Of a stretch of 64,000 nt of DNA, positions 23,807 through 33,234 are shown in pieces (position 1 is the first letter of the stretch; every line of letters starts with the position of its first letter). Origin of the DNA: Anaerorhabdus sp964386325 (GTDB lineage: Bacteria; Bacillota_I; Bacilli_A; Erysipelotrichales; Erysipelotrichaceae). The translations under genes were made by a program, and so were the position numbers. The stretch is taken from assembly GCA_964386325.1 (NCBI GenBank), contig CAYLQY010000013.1:1-64000 (forward strand). The letters run 5' to 3'. Under the pieces are notes generated by a model, which saw only the letters and a list, made by a program, of their open reading frames with translations, was not told the origin of the DNA and did no database searches.

Positions 23807-26416
23807 TTATTCCATTTTCTGTCCGAGTGATTGTTTCTTCATTTTCATTTTTTGAAGCATTTTTTTATCCATTGATCCAAGCGCATTAAACCTATTTAGA
23901 TGAAACTGTTGTTCAAATATTTTAGTCGTTTGATGGAAGAAACGAGTTGCAAGATAAATCAAGTTTGCTCTTGGTAAATCATTCGAGTGATCCAAGAAGG
24001 TTTGTGCAAATTCATTTCCGTTTCTTGCGGATTCCTTTAAATAAAAAATACCGAGTTCCTTATCTTGTTGTACTTCTTTACCTAATAAAAAAAGTTTGCC
24101 TAGTTGAAACTGTGCAAACGCATTATTTTTCTGATGTGCTGATTCAAGATAGTGAATCGCTAGTTTGATATTTTTTGGAACATCCATGCCACTTAAATAA
24201 ATCAAACCCAATTGCACTGAGGCGAACTCATTACCTAAACAGTTCGACTTTTCGTAGTGGGTGATTACCTGCTCAATATCTTTTCTTTCTCCTTCTGAAT
24301 AGATCTTGCCTAGTTGATAACTTGCCCATGCATGTCCTAGATTAGAGGATTGCTTCAATAATTCTATAGCTTGTTCTTCATTGACTTCTAATCGCTCACC
24401 ACTGAGAACTTCCTTCGCAAGAAAGTAAAGTGAACTTGCATTTTTACTAGCAGACAACCATTCTACTGCTTCATCGAAGTGATCAATATCATCCAGTTCA
24501 ATATAGATCTTAGCGAGTTTTTGTTTTGCATTTTCATTATTAAATTCAATGGCTTCTTTCAAATAGCTGATAGCTAGTTCGATATCTTTCTGACATCCTT
24601 TGCCATCGTATGTCATAGATCCTAAGCGATAGAGAATATGTTCATTTCGATTCTTATGAAGAAGTTGTGTGAATAGGGAGTATGAATTCTCATAATGAAT
24701 TTGAGCATACTCCTTGTTTTCATTTATACCTTTGCCGAATTCATAACACTGTGCTAGTTGATAACTTGCATAAGCATTTTTACTGTTTGAGGATTTTCTA
24801 AAGTAATCAAATGCTAAAGGGTCAGACTGTTCCATACCAAGTCCTTGTTGTGCCATAAGCCCAAGTGAATAAAGTGCATGGCTACTACCTGACAAAGAGA
24901 AATGTGTTATCGCATTTTCATAGTTCTTCTCCATACCGATCCCATAAAATGCCATTTTGCCCAGTTTGTAATGACAATAACTTTGTTCAAAGTCAGAGCA
25001 CTGATTCTTTAGAATACTTGTATATCCATCAATGATAGTTGGGTATAAAACTTCTTCTTTTTCAGGTTCTCCCAGTTTCTTATAAATCTTTGCAATCATT
25101 TCCACTGCAAGCACATTTCCTTTATCAGCTTTGAAGGTAACCAGTGCCTTCTTAATATCTTTTGAACCATAGAAAGAATTACAACCTTTTTTGTAGTTAT
25201 CTGTCCATTTTAGATAAGTACATTCAATCTCTTCAATTGGATCCGGAATCTCCACATACTCCATTAATTCCACCGTATCATTGGTAAGTACAGGTGTATA
25301 TTGTAGTTCATCAAATGCTTTCACTTCTTGTAGGATCATATTGCGAATCGATCGAAACTCTTCCAATTGACTCAATGACATGATTTCAAATTGTTTGGAT
25401 GAATAGGTGGTTTGGATATCTTTTTTATAAAGTTTCCATTGTTCAAAGAGTTCTTGTATTCGTGAATTACTCTGCAATCGATCGACAATTTGATTGATAA
25501 GTTGTTTGTTTTCTTTAGACAAATATGCATAGTTAAACTTTCCTTTATGATGATTCAAGCCAGATTTAAGTTTGCTAATCAAGAGTAAAAGTTCTTCATC
25601 TATTTCCATTGGATCATTTCGGAGTTGACCCATAATTTCCATAACAACTTCCTTGCTATACCGTTTAATCTCATCACGTACTTCAGTTTGTCCTTGATAG
25701 AGTTGAATTAAATCCTGTTTAAAAATTGTATTTCCTAATGAGGATCGTATCTGTTCGATTCCTGTATTGGTTAAATAACCTTCCTGCGGATTGGTAGAAT
25801 AAAGAATCATATGGATATGTGGATGATGACTTTCATTGTGAAAGGCTCCAAACCATTTTAGATTGTTTGGATTAATTCGAAGTGAAGTCGCCATTTCTAC
25901 CGCTTTACTTCGACAACATTGTTTCCAATTCTCTGCACAATCATATCCCAGCCGAGTCGCATCTTCTCGTTTAATGCTGACAATCAGTGTCCAAACAATT
26001 CCTGCATGTTGTTTAACTTCATCAGCTACTTGGTTTAAATCAATGGAACTATCTGACATAGAAAAAAGACCATGCTCGCCTAATTTCTCAACGCGTGGTC
26101 TTTTCGCAATGTATTCAACATAGTTTTCTCTTTGTAAAACGGCTTCTAGATTGTAGTCAAATATAGTTTTAATTAACTCGCTGGCATTCCCTCTGCAAGG
26201 ATTTTCTATGTAATCACTGTACTCAATTAATTCCTTGCTAGAAGGGAATTCATGGATTAAATCTTGGATTAATTCATTCTGTTTCTTTGTAGAATCTAAG
26301 TGAGCATAGCTCGCTGTATGAAGTTCTACTCCGTCTCTTGTTGCAATGTATTTTGTATACGTGGATCGATGCTTTCCACTTTTCATGTATCCTGCTTTAA
26401 CAATTAATCTTGGCAA
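23807..26416 (-). CDS. MobP-type relaxase fused to Sel1/TPR-like repeats
   Basis: This 869-residue protein nicks oriT. The N-terminal relaxase domain (residues 1-320) has MPRLIVKAGYMKSG, a Tyr-rich stretch (STYTKYIATRDG) with candidate catalytic Tyr, and the metal motif FHNESHHPHIHMILY near 193-208. The long C-terminal region (about 410-830) consists of Sel1-like repeats with ALYSLGLMAQQGLGM, ASYQLAQCYEFGKGI, ASVQLGLIYLSGMDV and similar units. The start codon is TTG 26416 with AAAGGAG 7 nt upstream. The Sel1 part probably mediates protein contacts with the coupling protein or channel. Confidence 0.9.
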   Translation of the reverse strand: MPRLIVKAGYMKSGKHRSTYTKYIATRDGVELHTASYAHLDSTKKQNELIQDLIHEFPSSKELIEYSDYIENPCRGNASELIKTIFDYNLEAVLQRENYVEYIAKRPRVEKLGEHGLFSMSDSSIDLNQVADEVKQHAGIVWTLIVSIKREDATRLGYDCAENWKQCCRSKAVEMATSLRINPNNLKWFGAFHNESHHPHIHMILYSTNPQEGYLTNTGIEQIRSSLGNTIFKQDLIQLYQGQTEVRDEIKRYSKEVVMEIMGQLRNDPMEIDEELLLLISKLKSGLNHHKGKFNYAYLSKENKQLINQIVDRLQSNSRIQELFEQWKLYKKDIQTTYSSKQFEIMSLSQLEEFRSIRNMILQEVKAFDELQYTPVLTNDTVELMEYVEIPDPIEEIECTYLKWTDNYKKGCNSFYGSKDIKKALVTFKADKGNVLAVEMIAKIYKKLGEPEKEEVLYPTIIDGYTSILKNQCSDFEQSYCHYKLGKMAFYGIGMEKNYENAITHFSLSGSSHALYSLGLMAQQGLGMEQSDPLAFDYFRKSSNSKNAYASYQLAQCYEFGKGINENKEYAQIHYENSYSLFTQLLHKNRNEHILYRLGSMTYDGKGCQKDIELAISYLKEAIEFNNENAKQKLAKIYIELDDIDHFDEAVEWLSASKNASSLYFLAKEVLSGERLEVNEEQAIELLKQSSNLGHAWASYQLGKIYSEGERKDIEQVITHYEKSNCLGNEFASVQLGLIYLSGMDVPKNIKLAIHYLESAHQKNNAFAQFQLGKLFLLGKEVQQDKELGIFYLKESARNGNEFAQTFLDHSNDLPRANLIYLATRFFHQTTKIFEQQFHLNRFNALGSMDKKMLQKMKMKKQSLGQKME

Positions 26417-26669
26417 GTTCTTCTCCTTTACTAGAATTACTATTTCTTTCTGTAAAAACTTGTTAAAGTATTAGTTATTGTACTGACACTGTGACAGGAG
26501 GGTACTGACACGTTATTCCGAGTTTGTTCCCTTGTCGCAACTTAAAATTTTAAATAAATAGATGAACAGACTTCTGTCGATATTTCCGACAGAAGTCTGT
26601 CATCGCCGAAGTATAGCATTTGTGCGGTTTTAGCACATATGAGGTTATTTTATTGAGAATTAACTTCAT
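26417..26669. other. Candidate oriT region upstream of the relaxase
   Basis: A 253-bp gap between the relaxase and its accessory gene. It contains the perfect hairpin at 26566-26600 (ACAGACTTCTGTCG, 7-nt loop) and a smaller TGTGC/GCACA hairpin near 26620. Repeated CTGACAC motifs (about 26483 and 26504) lie to the left. Origins of transfer commonly lie here, but the nick site cannot be placed by eye. Confidence 0.5.
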
Positions 26670-27080
26670 TTATCGCTCAACATTTCTTTGAAATTTTCTA
26701 ATTTCTTCAAAATTTATTCTACCAATAGTGCCCTTAACTTCATTCACGCATTGCTGTCGAAGCTTCTTCAATGTCTCATCATCAATGTCAAAATTGTAGG
26801 CGATGACATTCAATGCCATGGCAAGTTCCACAGTATTTTTGAACAAAAGTCGAGAGATTCTATCCTCTGTTATTTTCAATGCACCATCGATTACATTGCT
26901 AATCGCACTTGGAAAATACTTGTTTTTACTTCCAAGTAGATATCCCATATAGAACTCAATAGCTTCATCAATGAAAGCATTTCTACTACCAAGATTTTCT
27001 TGTTTAACAACTTGATCAATCTCTTTCAACTTTGTTTTATCTAATCTTAAAGCTACTTTGATTCGGTTATCTTCTTGCAT
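26670..27080 (-). CDS. Ribbon-helix-helix relaxosome accessory protein
   Basis: This 136-residue protein has an N-terminal ribbon-helix-helix (RIKVALRLDKTKLKEIDQVVKQENLGSRNAFIDEAIEFYMGY) and a helical tail. It is encoded directly upstream of the relaxase, which is the place of MobC-like accessory proteins that bind oriT. It probably binds hairpins or repeats in the flanking gaps and autoregulates. Confidence 0.8.
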   Translation of the reverse strand: MQEDNRIKVALRLDKTKLKEIDQVVKQENLGSRNAFIDEAIEFYMGYLLGSKNKYFPSAISNVIDGALKITEDRISRLLFKNTVELAMALNVIAYNFDIDDETLKKLRQQCVNEVKGTIGRINFEEIRKFQRNVER

Positions 27081-27498
27081 CCTATTCCTCCGTTTCCATC
27101 TCTGACCCCAAAATAAAATACGACAAACTCACTGTTTATCGTATCAATTCACTATATTTATGATTTTATGACCCCAACTATGACCCACACCCAGTATTGT
27201 GATCCCAAATAGTTTCAGGTATGAATATTTGAAAAAGCCTTTAACAGTCGGCGTTGCCGGCTGAAGTGAAAGGTGGTGGGGATGGGGTTGACCCCACCAC
27301 TTTAACCTGCAAATTTTCTCATACTAGTTTTCCTCAAAAATACCAGGAGTTTGGGCTATGGTTTATTGCCCACAAACTCCTCACATTTGCTTAAAATAAG
27401 TTAATTCGAGTATTTATGCCACAGTTATCTGAACGAGGCACACAAGGGCACAAATCGGCTCACATTTTAAAATCTAACACTTTATTTATGGTGGAATG
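27081..27498. other. Intergenic hairpin cluster, second oriT candidate
   Basis: A 418-bp gap with three hairpins: CAGTCGGC/GCCGGCTG (27245-27263), a 12-bp stem around GTGGTGGGG/CCCCACCAC (27270-27303), and AGGAGTTTG/CAAACTCCT with an inner GGC/GCC (27345-27381). The G+C-rich stems stand out in AT-rich DNA. The right half resembles a decayed copy at about 60385-60530 in the ICE relic, so this is conserved element DNA. It may be oriT or a strong regulatory leader. Confidence 0.5.
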
Positions 27499-27696
27499 CT
27501 AAGTTTTCGTTTTAGTTTCTAATAATTGACATTTCTCAATGTAATCTCGCACTTTGGGATCAATTTTCTTTTTATATAGTCGATCGATTAATAAACCAAT
27601 TCCTTCTTCTAATTCTTTCTCCCAATTGGGATCCACAGTAGCAAGTGCTTTCGCTTTTAGTCCATCGACTTCAATTTTAATTTTTGTTGTTTCCAT
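27499..27696 (-). CDS. Small DUF6103-like mobile-element protein
   Basis: This 65-residue protein has METTKIKIEVDGLKAKALATV and then DPNWEKELEEGIGLLIDRLYKKKIDPKVRDYIEKC. The pattern ExELxxxxxxLYxKxxxxxVRDYI fits the small DUF6103 family found beside Gram-positive mobilization genes. GGAG lies 5 nt before ATG 27696. Function unknown; it may be a relaxosome or regulatory peptide. Confidence 0.65.
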   Translation of the reverse strand: METTKIKIEVDGLKAKALATVDPNWEKELEEGIGLLIDRLYKKKIDPKVRDYIEKCQLLETKTKT

Positions 27697-27708
27697 AAGA
27701 TCTCCATT

Positions 27709-27888
27709 CTATTTATCGTGTTTCTTAATTTTCAAACGTTGCCACAACGTTTTTTTAGAACCTTTCTTTTTCAGTTTGTGGATAGTTTTTTCTAGAACAC
27801 ATTCAACTTCTTTATACCAGTCAGAATTTACTGTTTCAATTTCATTAACAGTATCTTCTTCAAGATAAAAGATATATTTCTTTTTCAT
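27709..27888 (-). CDS. Small basic protein, 59 residues
   Basis: A frame opening at ATG 27888 (AAAGGAA upstream) encodes MKKKYIFYLEEDTVNEIETV and ends KKGSKKTLWQRLKIKKHDK. It is strongly basic at the C-terminus. It sits between the DUF6103-like gene and the DUF4314-like gene with short gaps (12 and 43 nt). I do not recognise a family. Confidence 0.6.
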   Translation of the reverse strand: MKKKYIFYLEEDTVNEIETVNSDWYKEVECVLEKTIHKLKKKGSKKTLWQRLKIKKHDK

Positions 27889-27931
27889 TCGATTCCTTTC
27901 ATCATATCCATCGACATGGATAGTTCATTTT

Positions 27932-28568
27932 CTATTTCAGAGTAATCTGAGTTAGTCTCCAGTTTGTTTCAAAAGAAAAGAAGGAGACATACAGTTCAAG
28001 GTTGCCTTGGTGAATAGGAACTTGTTCAAATCCTTCACCCCAACCATCTGATAGTTGACCTTCTATTTCTTGTTCTAACAATTCAACATCTTCATCGGAT
28101 AGCTCATCAGATATTTTAACTGTAATAACTCCCAAAACTTCACCATCAATTTCTTCTATAGACGGCTGTATAGAATCAATTTTGTTAGCAATTGCTGGAT
28201 CAATATATTTAGCAAGTCCAACTTCACTATCATCTTCCAGTGTTTGATGAATAGCATTGTTTACTATACCTATATTGAGTATATCGGATTCCATCTCTTC
28301 TTCGATAAAATCACTGTTCAATGCATTGACCATTAGAGGCACTGTATATTTTAGAATTCCCTGTTCTAACTTTTCAAAGGAATCTTTTCCGTCTTTTAAT
28401 GCCATTTCAGTTCCATCAGCCCAAGTAACATAAATAAAACCATATCGATCTACTTCATTAACAATTCCTCTAATGCCATATGGAACACTTTCACAAGTTT
28501 CATCAGAATTGTATTAAACTTCCTTTTTTATATTTATTTCTAAGGCGTTCTAAATTTTCTTTATCCAT
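27932..28568 (-). pseudogene. DUF4314-like mobile-element protein, frameshifted near the start
   Basis: ATG 28568 with GGAGG upstream opens MDKENLERLRNKYKKGSLIQF and then meets a stop at 28503-28505. In another frame the protein resumes as NSDETCESVPYGIRGIVNEV and continues through YVTWADGTEMALK to 27932. This is the DUF4314 layout (PPGTRGTVxxVD...xWDNGS). The C-terminal part contains LSDGWGEGFEQ, seen in related ICE proteins. Either the gene is broken by an indel at about 28506-28515 or there is a sequencing error. The downstream part could still be made from ATG 28405. Confidence 0.65.
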
Positions 28569-28585
28569 CTTTTCCTCCATTAAAA

Positions 28586-28607
28586 AAGCAATCACTTACG
28601 ATTGCTT
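28586..28607 (-). terminator. Intrinsic terminator
   Basis: AAGCAATC/GATTGCTT with a 6-nt loop and a T-run on the minus strand. It ends the membrane-protein gene 28606-29754. Confidence 0.85.
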
Positions 28608-29754
28608 AAATTAATATATTTCCATTAACTTCTTTTTCACTCTTTTTATTTTTCTCAATGCAATTATTATATTTATTAATCCAACATTTAACAGTATTAA
28701 GATTTTTCTTTTGAACAATATAATGTTCATTTGTATCTTTGAATTTAGGCATACACATTTTATAAGCAAGCAAAGCTCCGATTCCACAGAAGAAAGCTAA
28801 TGCTAATGAATAGATCAAATTATCGGTTATCATATCTACTAATTTAGTTGCTATTACGCTGTAAAGTACAATAAAAAGACCAAATCGTTGTATCAAATAA
28901 ATATCAACATGATGTTCTAAGTCTACACAAATATTACTAATTTCTTTTTCGATTTCATACAATTCAGATAGAGATAATTCTTTATAATCAAATCCTTCTA
29001 TTGCATTATTATTTTTAATCATTACTGAAATTTCATCAATTTTTTTAATTTGTTCTGACATGACATCCTCCTTATAAAACGTTATCGGTCTTTTTAACTT
29101 TAAATGCAATTTACAAAATTCTAGTTCTCTAATGAATTGTTTTATATACTTTTTTTCTCTGTTGGTATCAAAGTTAATAATGTAAATAACTAATGTAATG
29201 ATTGATGTGATAATTAAAAAAAAGAATATCAAATATAGTACAGTATAAACCATATCCAATATTGGTATGGCGCTGAATTTATCTTGAAAGAGTAAAGCGA
29301 TAATTGATACCAAACCACCAAAGGCACTTACACTAATTTGTATTTGTAATCTATATTTTTCGAAAAATGCTTTTTCTTTAATAATTCGCTCTAAATCACC
29401 AACCACAAATTCAATTCCTTCAATATTAAATAAATCAGAAATCAAGAGTAATTCTCTTATTTCTAATAGTTTACTATTGTAACATTTTTTCTCTCTTTCA
29501 TTGACTGGAATTCTTTTTATTGCTTTTTCACTTATGTAAACAGTGGTCATTAAAATAATGAAAGCAATAGCTAAACATATAGTTGTAATAACGAAAAAGT
29601 ACTTTTCCTCAATAAATTGAAAAAAGAATAAAAGAATAAAAGGTGAAAGTAAAAAAAGTAAACAAATGATTAATATTACAATAATATGCTTTGGAATTCT
29701 TTTAAAATTTGTTTTGCGAAGTTCCATATATTTATCAACTATATAATTTGTCAT
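28606..29754 (-). CDS. Multi-pass membrane protein of unknown function
   Basis: This 382-residue protein has about six hydrophobic segments arranged in three pairs (near residues 22-75, 130-185 and 290-325), separated by charged helical stretches. It follows the M23 peptidase gene by 6 nt, so it is last in the mating-channel operon, and it is closed by the terminator at 28586-28607. It could belong to the transfer apparatus or be an entry-exclusion protein; neither can be shown from sequence. Confidence 0.65.
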   Translation of the reverse strand: MTNYIVDKYMELRKTNFKRIPKHIIVILIICLLFLLSPFILLFFFQFIEEKYFFVITTICLAIAFIILMTTVYISEKAIKRIPVNEREKKCYNSKLLEIRELLLISDLFNIEGIEFVVGDLERIIKEKAFFEKYRLQIQISVSAFGGLVSIIALLFQDKFSAIPILDMVYTVLYLIFFFLIITSIITLVIYIINFDTNREKKYIKQFIRELEFCKLHLKLKRPITFYKEDVMSEQIKKIDEISVMIKNNNAIEGFDYKELSLSELYEIEKEISNICVDLEHHVDIYLIQRFGLFIVLYSVIATKLVDMITDNLIYSLALAFFCGIGALLAYKMCMPKFKDTNEHYIVQKKNLNTVKCWINKYNNCIEKNKKSEKEVNGNILI

Positions 29755-29760
29755 ATCCCC

Positions 29761-30873
29761 TCATTCTAGAACACTTCTCGGATTACTTAGATTCCCATTC
29801 AGGTATAACTGCAAATGCAAGTGATTACCTGTTGCGTAACCACTCTTACCAACTTCTGCAATTACTCGTCCTTTGACAACTCTGTCCCCTACAGATACTA
29901 AAATCCTCGAATTATGTCCATATACTGATATATTACCACCTCCATGGTCTATTACGCAATATATACCCAGCCCTACAGAGGTATGTTTAACTGCTACTAC
30001 TTCTCCATCATTAATTGCTAGTACCGGTGTTCCATGAGGTGCACCTAAGTCCATCCCACTATGACCAACTGATGTTACAGTACCATCAGGTAGTGTTATT
30101 GGATCTCTTCTTCCAAACTCAGAGGTTACTTTGTCACGCCACCCATCTTCAAAAGGACTTCCATAAGTTCCACCTACAAATTCTTTTTTCATAGATTCAG
30201 GAAGTAATGATTTCACTAATGCATCTGCAGAACCACCACCTTCAAGCTTTCCACTTTCACCTTCAATAATGTTTCCGAGTAGGGTATACACCTGCAGTAT
30301 CTTTTCTTCTTCCTTGCTGTCAATGGTAACCGAAAGGAAAGAAGACGAACGATCATGCAGTGTCTTTCTATCTACTGGAATTGCTACTTCAATGGTTGTA
30401 ACTGACGATTCATCTTCTTCGGTTGACGGATCATCTTCAATGATAATTTCTCTTTCTTCTATATTCACGGTTTGCTTGATATATTCTTTCGCATCAAATG
30501 TAGAAACTTTGAAGTTTTCATCACCAAACTTTTCCGCAAAGAGAATGGACTTGATATATTGATCATCAAGGCTTTTTTCATCTTCGAGTTTCTTTGTCAT
30601 CTCGCCGATTTCGTTATCTACTTTTTGAAAGGCGATTATCATTTCATCAACTTGGTTTTTGAATTCCTGTGGAGCATCCTCACTGATAGGTAGATCATTA
30701 AAAACTGCGTTGATGGTTGCTTTGTTATGCTCTAATGCTCCACCACTTAACCCACTTAAAAACATGGATACGACTAATAAAGGAGATATGAGGATACAGA
30801 GGATGATTCCTATTATCTTTCTTCCCTTATTGGATGTAATCAATGAGAGAAAGATTTTAAGTGTAGCACTCAT
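29761..30873 (-). CDS. M23-family cell wall peptidase of the conjugation system
   Basis: This 370-residue protein has an N-terminal membrane segment (IIGIILCILISPLLVVSMFL), a central helical and acidic region, and a C-terminal LytM/M23 domain. Metal ligands are in HSGMDLGAP and HLHLQL; the intervening GIYCVIDHGGG is typical. It should open peptidoglycan for the mating channel, the role of VirB1/TcpG/CwlT-type proteins. Its ATG overlaps the VirB4 stop by one base (TAATG). Confidence 0.9.
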   Translation of the reverse strand: MSATLKIFLSLITSNKGRKIIGIILCILISPLLVVSMFLSGLSGGALEHNKATINAVFNDLPISEDAPQEFKNQVDEMIIAFQKVDNEIGEMTKKLEDEKSLDDQYIKSILFAEKFGDENFKVSTFDAKEYIKQTVNIEEREIIIEDDPSTEEDESSVTTIEVAIPVDRKTLHDRSSSFLSVTIDSKEEEKILQVYTLLGNIIEGESGKLEGGGSADALVKSLLPESMKKEFVGGTYGSPFEDGWRDKVTSEFGRRDPITLPDGTVTSVGHSGMDLGAPHGTPVLAINDGEVVAVKHTSVGLGIYCVIDHGGGNISVYGHNSRILVSVGDRVVKGRVIAEVGKSGYATGNHLHLQLYLNGNLSNPRSVLE

Positions 30874-32693
30874 TATCTTCCTCCTGCTTTTCCGAAGAGT
30901 CTTTCCTTATGAATAGGGGCATGGACTTCTAAATAATAGCGCTCATTACCACAACGATATAAACAATGCCCACGTTTAGGTTGTTTAATCAACTCAAACT
31001 CACTTTCCTCCAGTTGCAAGGTATTAATATAGAATTGCTTATCAATGTTTCCCGCATTAAACAAAAACTGATGCGTGGGTATCGCAAAGAGTGGTTTAGT
31101 GTATTCTCGTATTCCTTCAATATTAAAGTCTTCTAAGTTTTGAGAAGATAGAATAACTTGGCTATCTTTCTTACGAACACGTTTCATGAAGTTGCGAATA
31201 TACTCGATAGCTGTAATGTTTGTTAAGAACAAATAGAACTCATCTAAACTTGCACAAGTATTTCCTCGTACAAGGAGTTCATTACTCATATACGATAGAA
31301 TATTGAATAACATTGCATTTCGTAGGGAAGTATTCGCCTCGAGGATTCCTTTAACACCAAACGTCACAAACTTTCTACTTTGAATATTAGAAAATCCATT
31401 AAAGAACTGACTATCAGATCCAATACAGATACTTTGTAATGAAAGCATGACACCACTTAGCATTTCTATGGTGAATATTTCTTGTTGACCCTCTTGCATC
31501 GCTTGGAGTTCATCTTCGCATAGCTCATAAAAGTCAGATAGAATCGGATACTCTGTGCTTGGTTTTGATGCAAAGTCAGTCGTGTCTGTTATCCCATATC
31601 TTTGATAGAGTCTCCTTAGTAGAATTTCGATAACATCAATCTCTTTGTCAGATAAATCTTTGTAGCATTTAAAGAAATCTTTTAAGAATGAAATATGTTG
31701 TGATAATCTTGCTGATGTTCTAAAGGGGAGTGGAGCAGATTGATCTTCTTTTTGTTCTTCAGTATCTGACCATAACTTTGGTTCGAGAATATTGGTTTTA
31801 TATTGTCCTTCCATGAGGTCAACATAATCACCCTTAAGAGCAGTGGTAAGTTCTTTATATTCTCCTTCAGGATCAAGACAAATGACATTGGTTCCTGCAC
31901 ATCTCAAATTTGTAAGTATTAGCTTTAAGAGATAGGACTTCCCTTGTCCTGAGTTACCCAATATGATGATGTTTCCATTAGTCTTGTCATCATCACGTTT
32001 ATTAAAGTCCACAAAGATATTACTTCCATATTTGTCCTTTCCTAAATAAAACCCATGACCATCAGTTTTGCCTGAATAGTTGAACGGTAATAGATTCGCA
32101 ACACTAGAAGCAGGAAGGATTCTTTCAAATTCATCACCCAGTGCATTAAACCCTGCAGGACAGACACACTTGAAACCCTCACGTTGACGAAGTGTCAGTT
32201 TCTTAATGTCAATTCCACTTCGAGTTAATTCACTTTGAACTTCTGCTTGAAAGAGTTTTAGTTTTTCAAGATCCGATGCGATAAGTTCAATATAGACTGC
32301 ACAATGCACAAGCGGTTCATTCGTTCTATACATATCACTCACAAGTTGCACTTGCTGTTGCATGTCACTTTCTGCTTCAACCTTCTCTACCATGTTACTA
32401 GAATAGGAATTCATTCGATTCTTATTCGATGCATTCATTAATATCTTTCGTTTCTCTTCACTAGTTACCTCACGCACATGAATGCGAATTGTAATATTCT
32501 CCTTATCACCAAGATAGCGAAGTAATGCGAGTTGTTCTGTTGATTTCGGATATTCATTGATTACCCATACGGATCGATACGTATCTGCACTGATAAAGTA
32601 ACTATCTTTAAATCGAAGTATTGAAGGTGATACTTTATCGAGAAATTCATTTAAACGAATTTCTTCAACGGATTTCTTCTTATTCTTTTTCAT
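30873..32693 (-). CDS. VirB4-type conjugation ATPase
   Basis: This roughly 606-residue ATPase drives the mating channel. Walker A is GNSGQGKSY near residue 250, then VICLDPEGEY, a Walker B-like SLDEFYLFL, and VILSSQNLEDF near the C-terminus. ATG 32693 is chosen (GGAG 9 nt upstream) over a longer frame that overlaps the preceding gene. It overlaps the stop of that gene by 14 nt, so translation is coupled. The order VirB3-like, unknown, unknown, VirB4, M23 resembles other Gram-positive T4SS operons. Confidence 0.92.
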   Translation of the reverse strand: MKKNKKKSVEEIRLNEFLDKVSPSILRFKDSYFISADTYRSVWVINEYPKSTEQLALLRYLGDKENITIRIHVREVTSEEKRKILMNASNKNRMNSYSSNMVEKVEAESDMQQQVQLVSDMYRTNEPLVHCAVYIELIASDLEKLKLFQAEVQSELTRSGIDIKKLTLRQREGFKCVCPAGFNALGDEFERILPASSVANLLPFNYSGKTDGHGFYLGKDKYGSNIFVDFNKRDDDKTNGNIIILGNSGQGKSYLLKLILTNLRCAGTNVICLDPEGEYKELTTALKGDYVDLMEGQYKTNILEPKLWSDTEEQKEDQSAPLPFRTSARLSQHISFLKDFFKCYKDLSDKEIDVIEILLRRLYQRYGITDTTDFASKPSTEYPILSDFYELCEDELQAMQEGQQEIFTIEMLSGVMLSLQSICIGSDSQFFNGFSNIQSRKFVTFGVKGILEANTSLRNAMLFNILSYMSNELLVRGNTCASLDEFYLFLTNITAIEYIRNFMKRVRKKDSQVILSSQNLEDFNIEGIREYTKPLFAIPTHQFLFNAGNIDKQFYINTLQLEESEFELIKQPKRGHCLYRCGNERYYLEVHAPIHKERLFGKAGGR

Positions 32694-33234
32694 ACCATTC
32701 TTCTCCTTCAATGTCGCTGTATTTTTCAGTGACCACATTTTGTGTATGATAAACACTCAACATGGTTTTAATTCCATGTTTATCAAGTCGTTTAACCGAT
32801 AAGCCATTATTCGCAAGAGTTTTTTCAACTCGATTTAGAAATGACTCAATACCACTTCCTCTTTCTTCTCGCACTTTAATACAAAATAAAAACAACCTTG
32901 CAGTTGCTGTGTTGATTTGTAACTCATCTAACATACATTTATCTTTTATGAGAAGGTCTCGAATAATGCCATCTTCTTCCTCAATTCGATCTGAATAAAA
33001 GATTTTATTTGATTCAAAGTTTTCCTTTGAATTCATGCATACTAATTCCAAAGTACCCAACCCTTTGATCACATTCATCAGCGATGTGATTTTTTGTTGT
33101 ATCGTATCATCCGATAATACACTTAAGTTGAATGGTTCAACTTGATAGTAGATGTCATGAATTCCATTATATCCAGCAAGAGAGAGTGGAGTAATCTTAT
33201 TCAGATTTAAAAATTGTCTTGTGGATTTTTTCAT
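32680..33234 (-). CDS. Conjugation operon protein upstream of VirB4
   Basis: This 184-residue soluble-looking protein includes FNLSVLSDDTIQQKITSLMNVIKGLGTLELVCMNSKENFESN. The pattern of short beta strands and helices is like the N-terminal domain of VirB4/TraC proteins, so it may be a duplicated or accessory VirB4 N-domain. It overlaps both neighbours (4 nt and 14 nt), so it is certainly translated as part of the operon. No firm family. Confidence 0.65.
   Translation of the reverse strand: MKKSTRQFLNLNKITPLSLAGYNGIHDIYYQVEPFNLSVLSDDTIQQKITSLMNVIKGLGTLELVCMNSKENFESNKIFYSDRIEEEDGIIRDLLIKDKCMLDELQINTATARLFLFCIKVREERGSGIESFLNRVEKTLANNGLSVKRLDKHGIKTMLSVYHTQNVVTEKYSDIEGEEWYEKE

Noticed and set aside
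30269..30916. Several plus-strand open frames opposite the M23 peptidase and VirB4 genes, and similar ones elsewhere.
   Set aside because: They have no ribosome binding sites or family motifs and lie wholly inside well-supported minus-strand genes.
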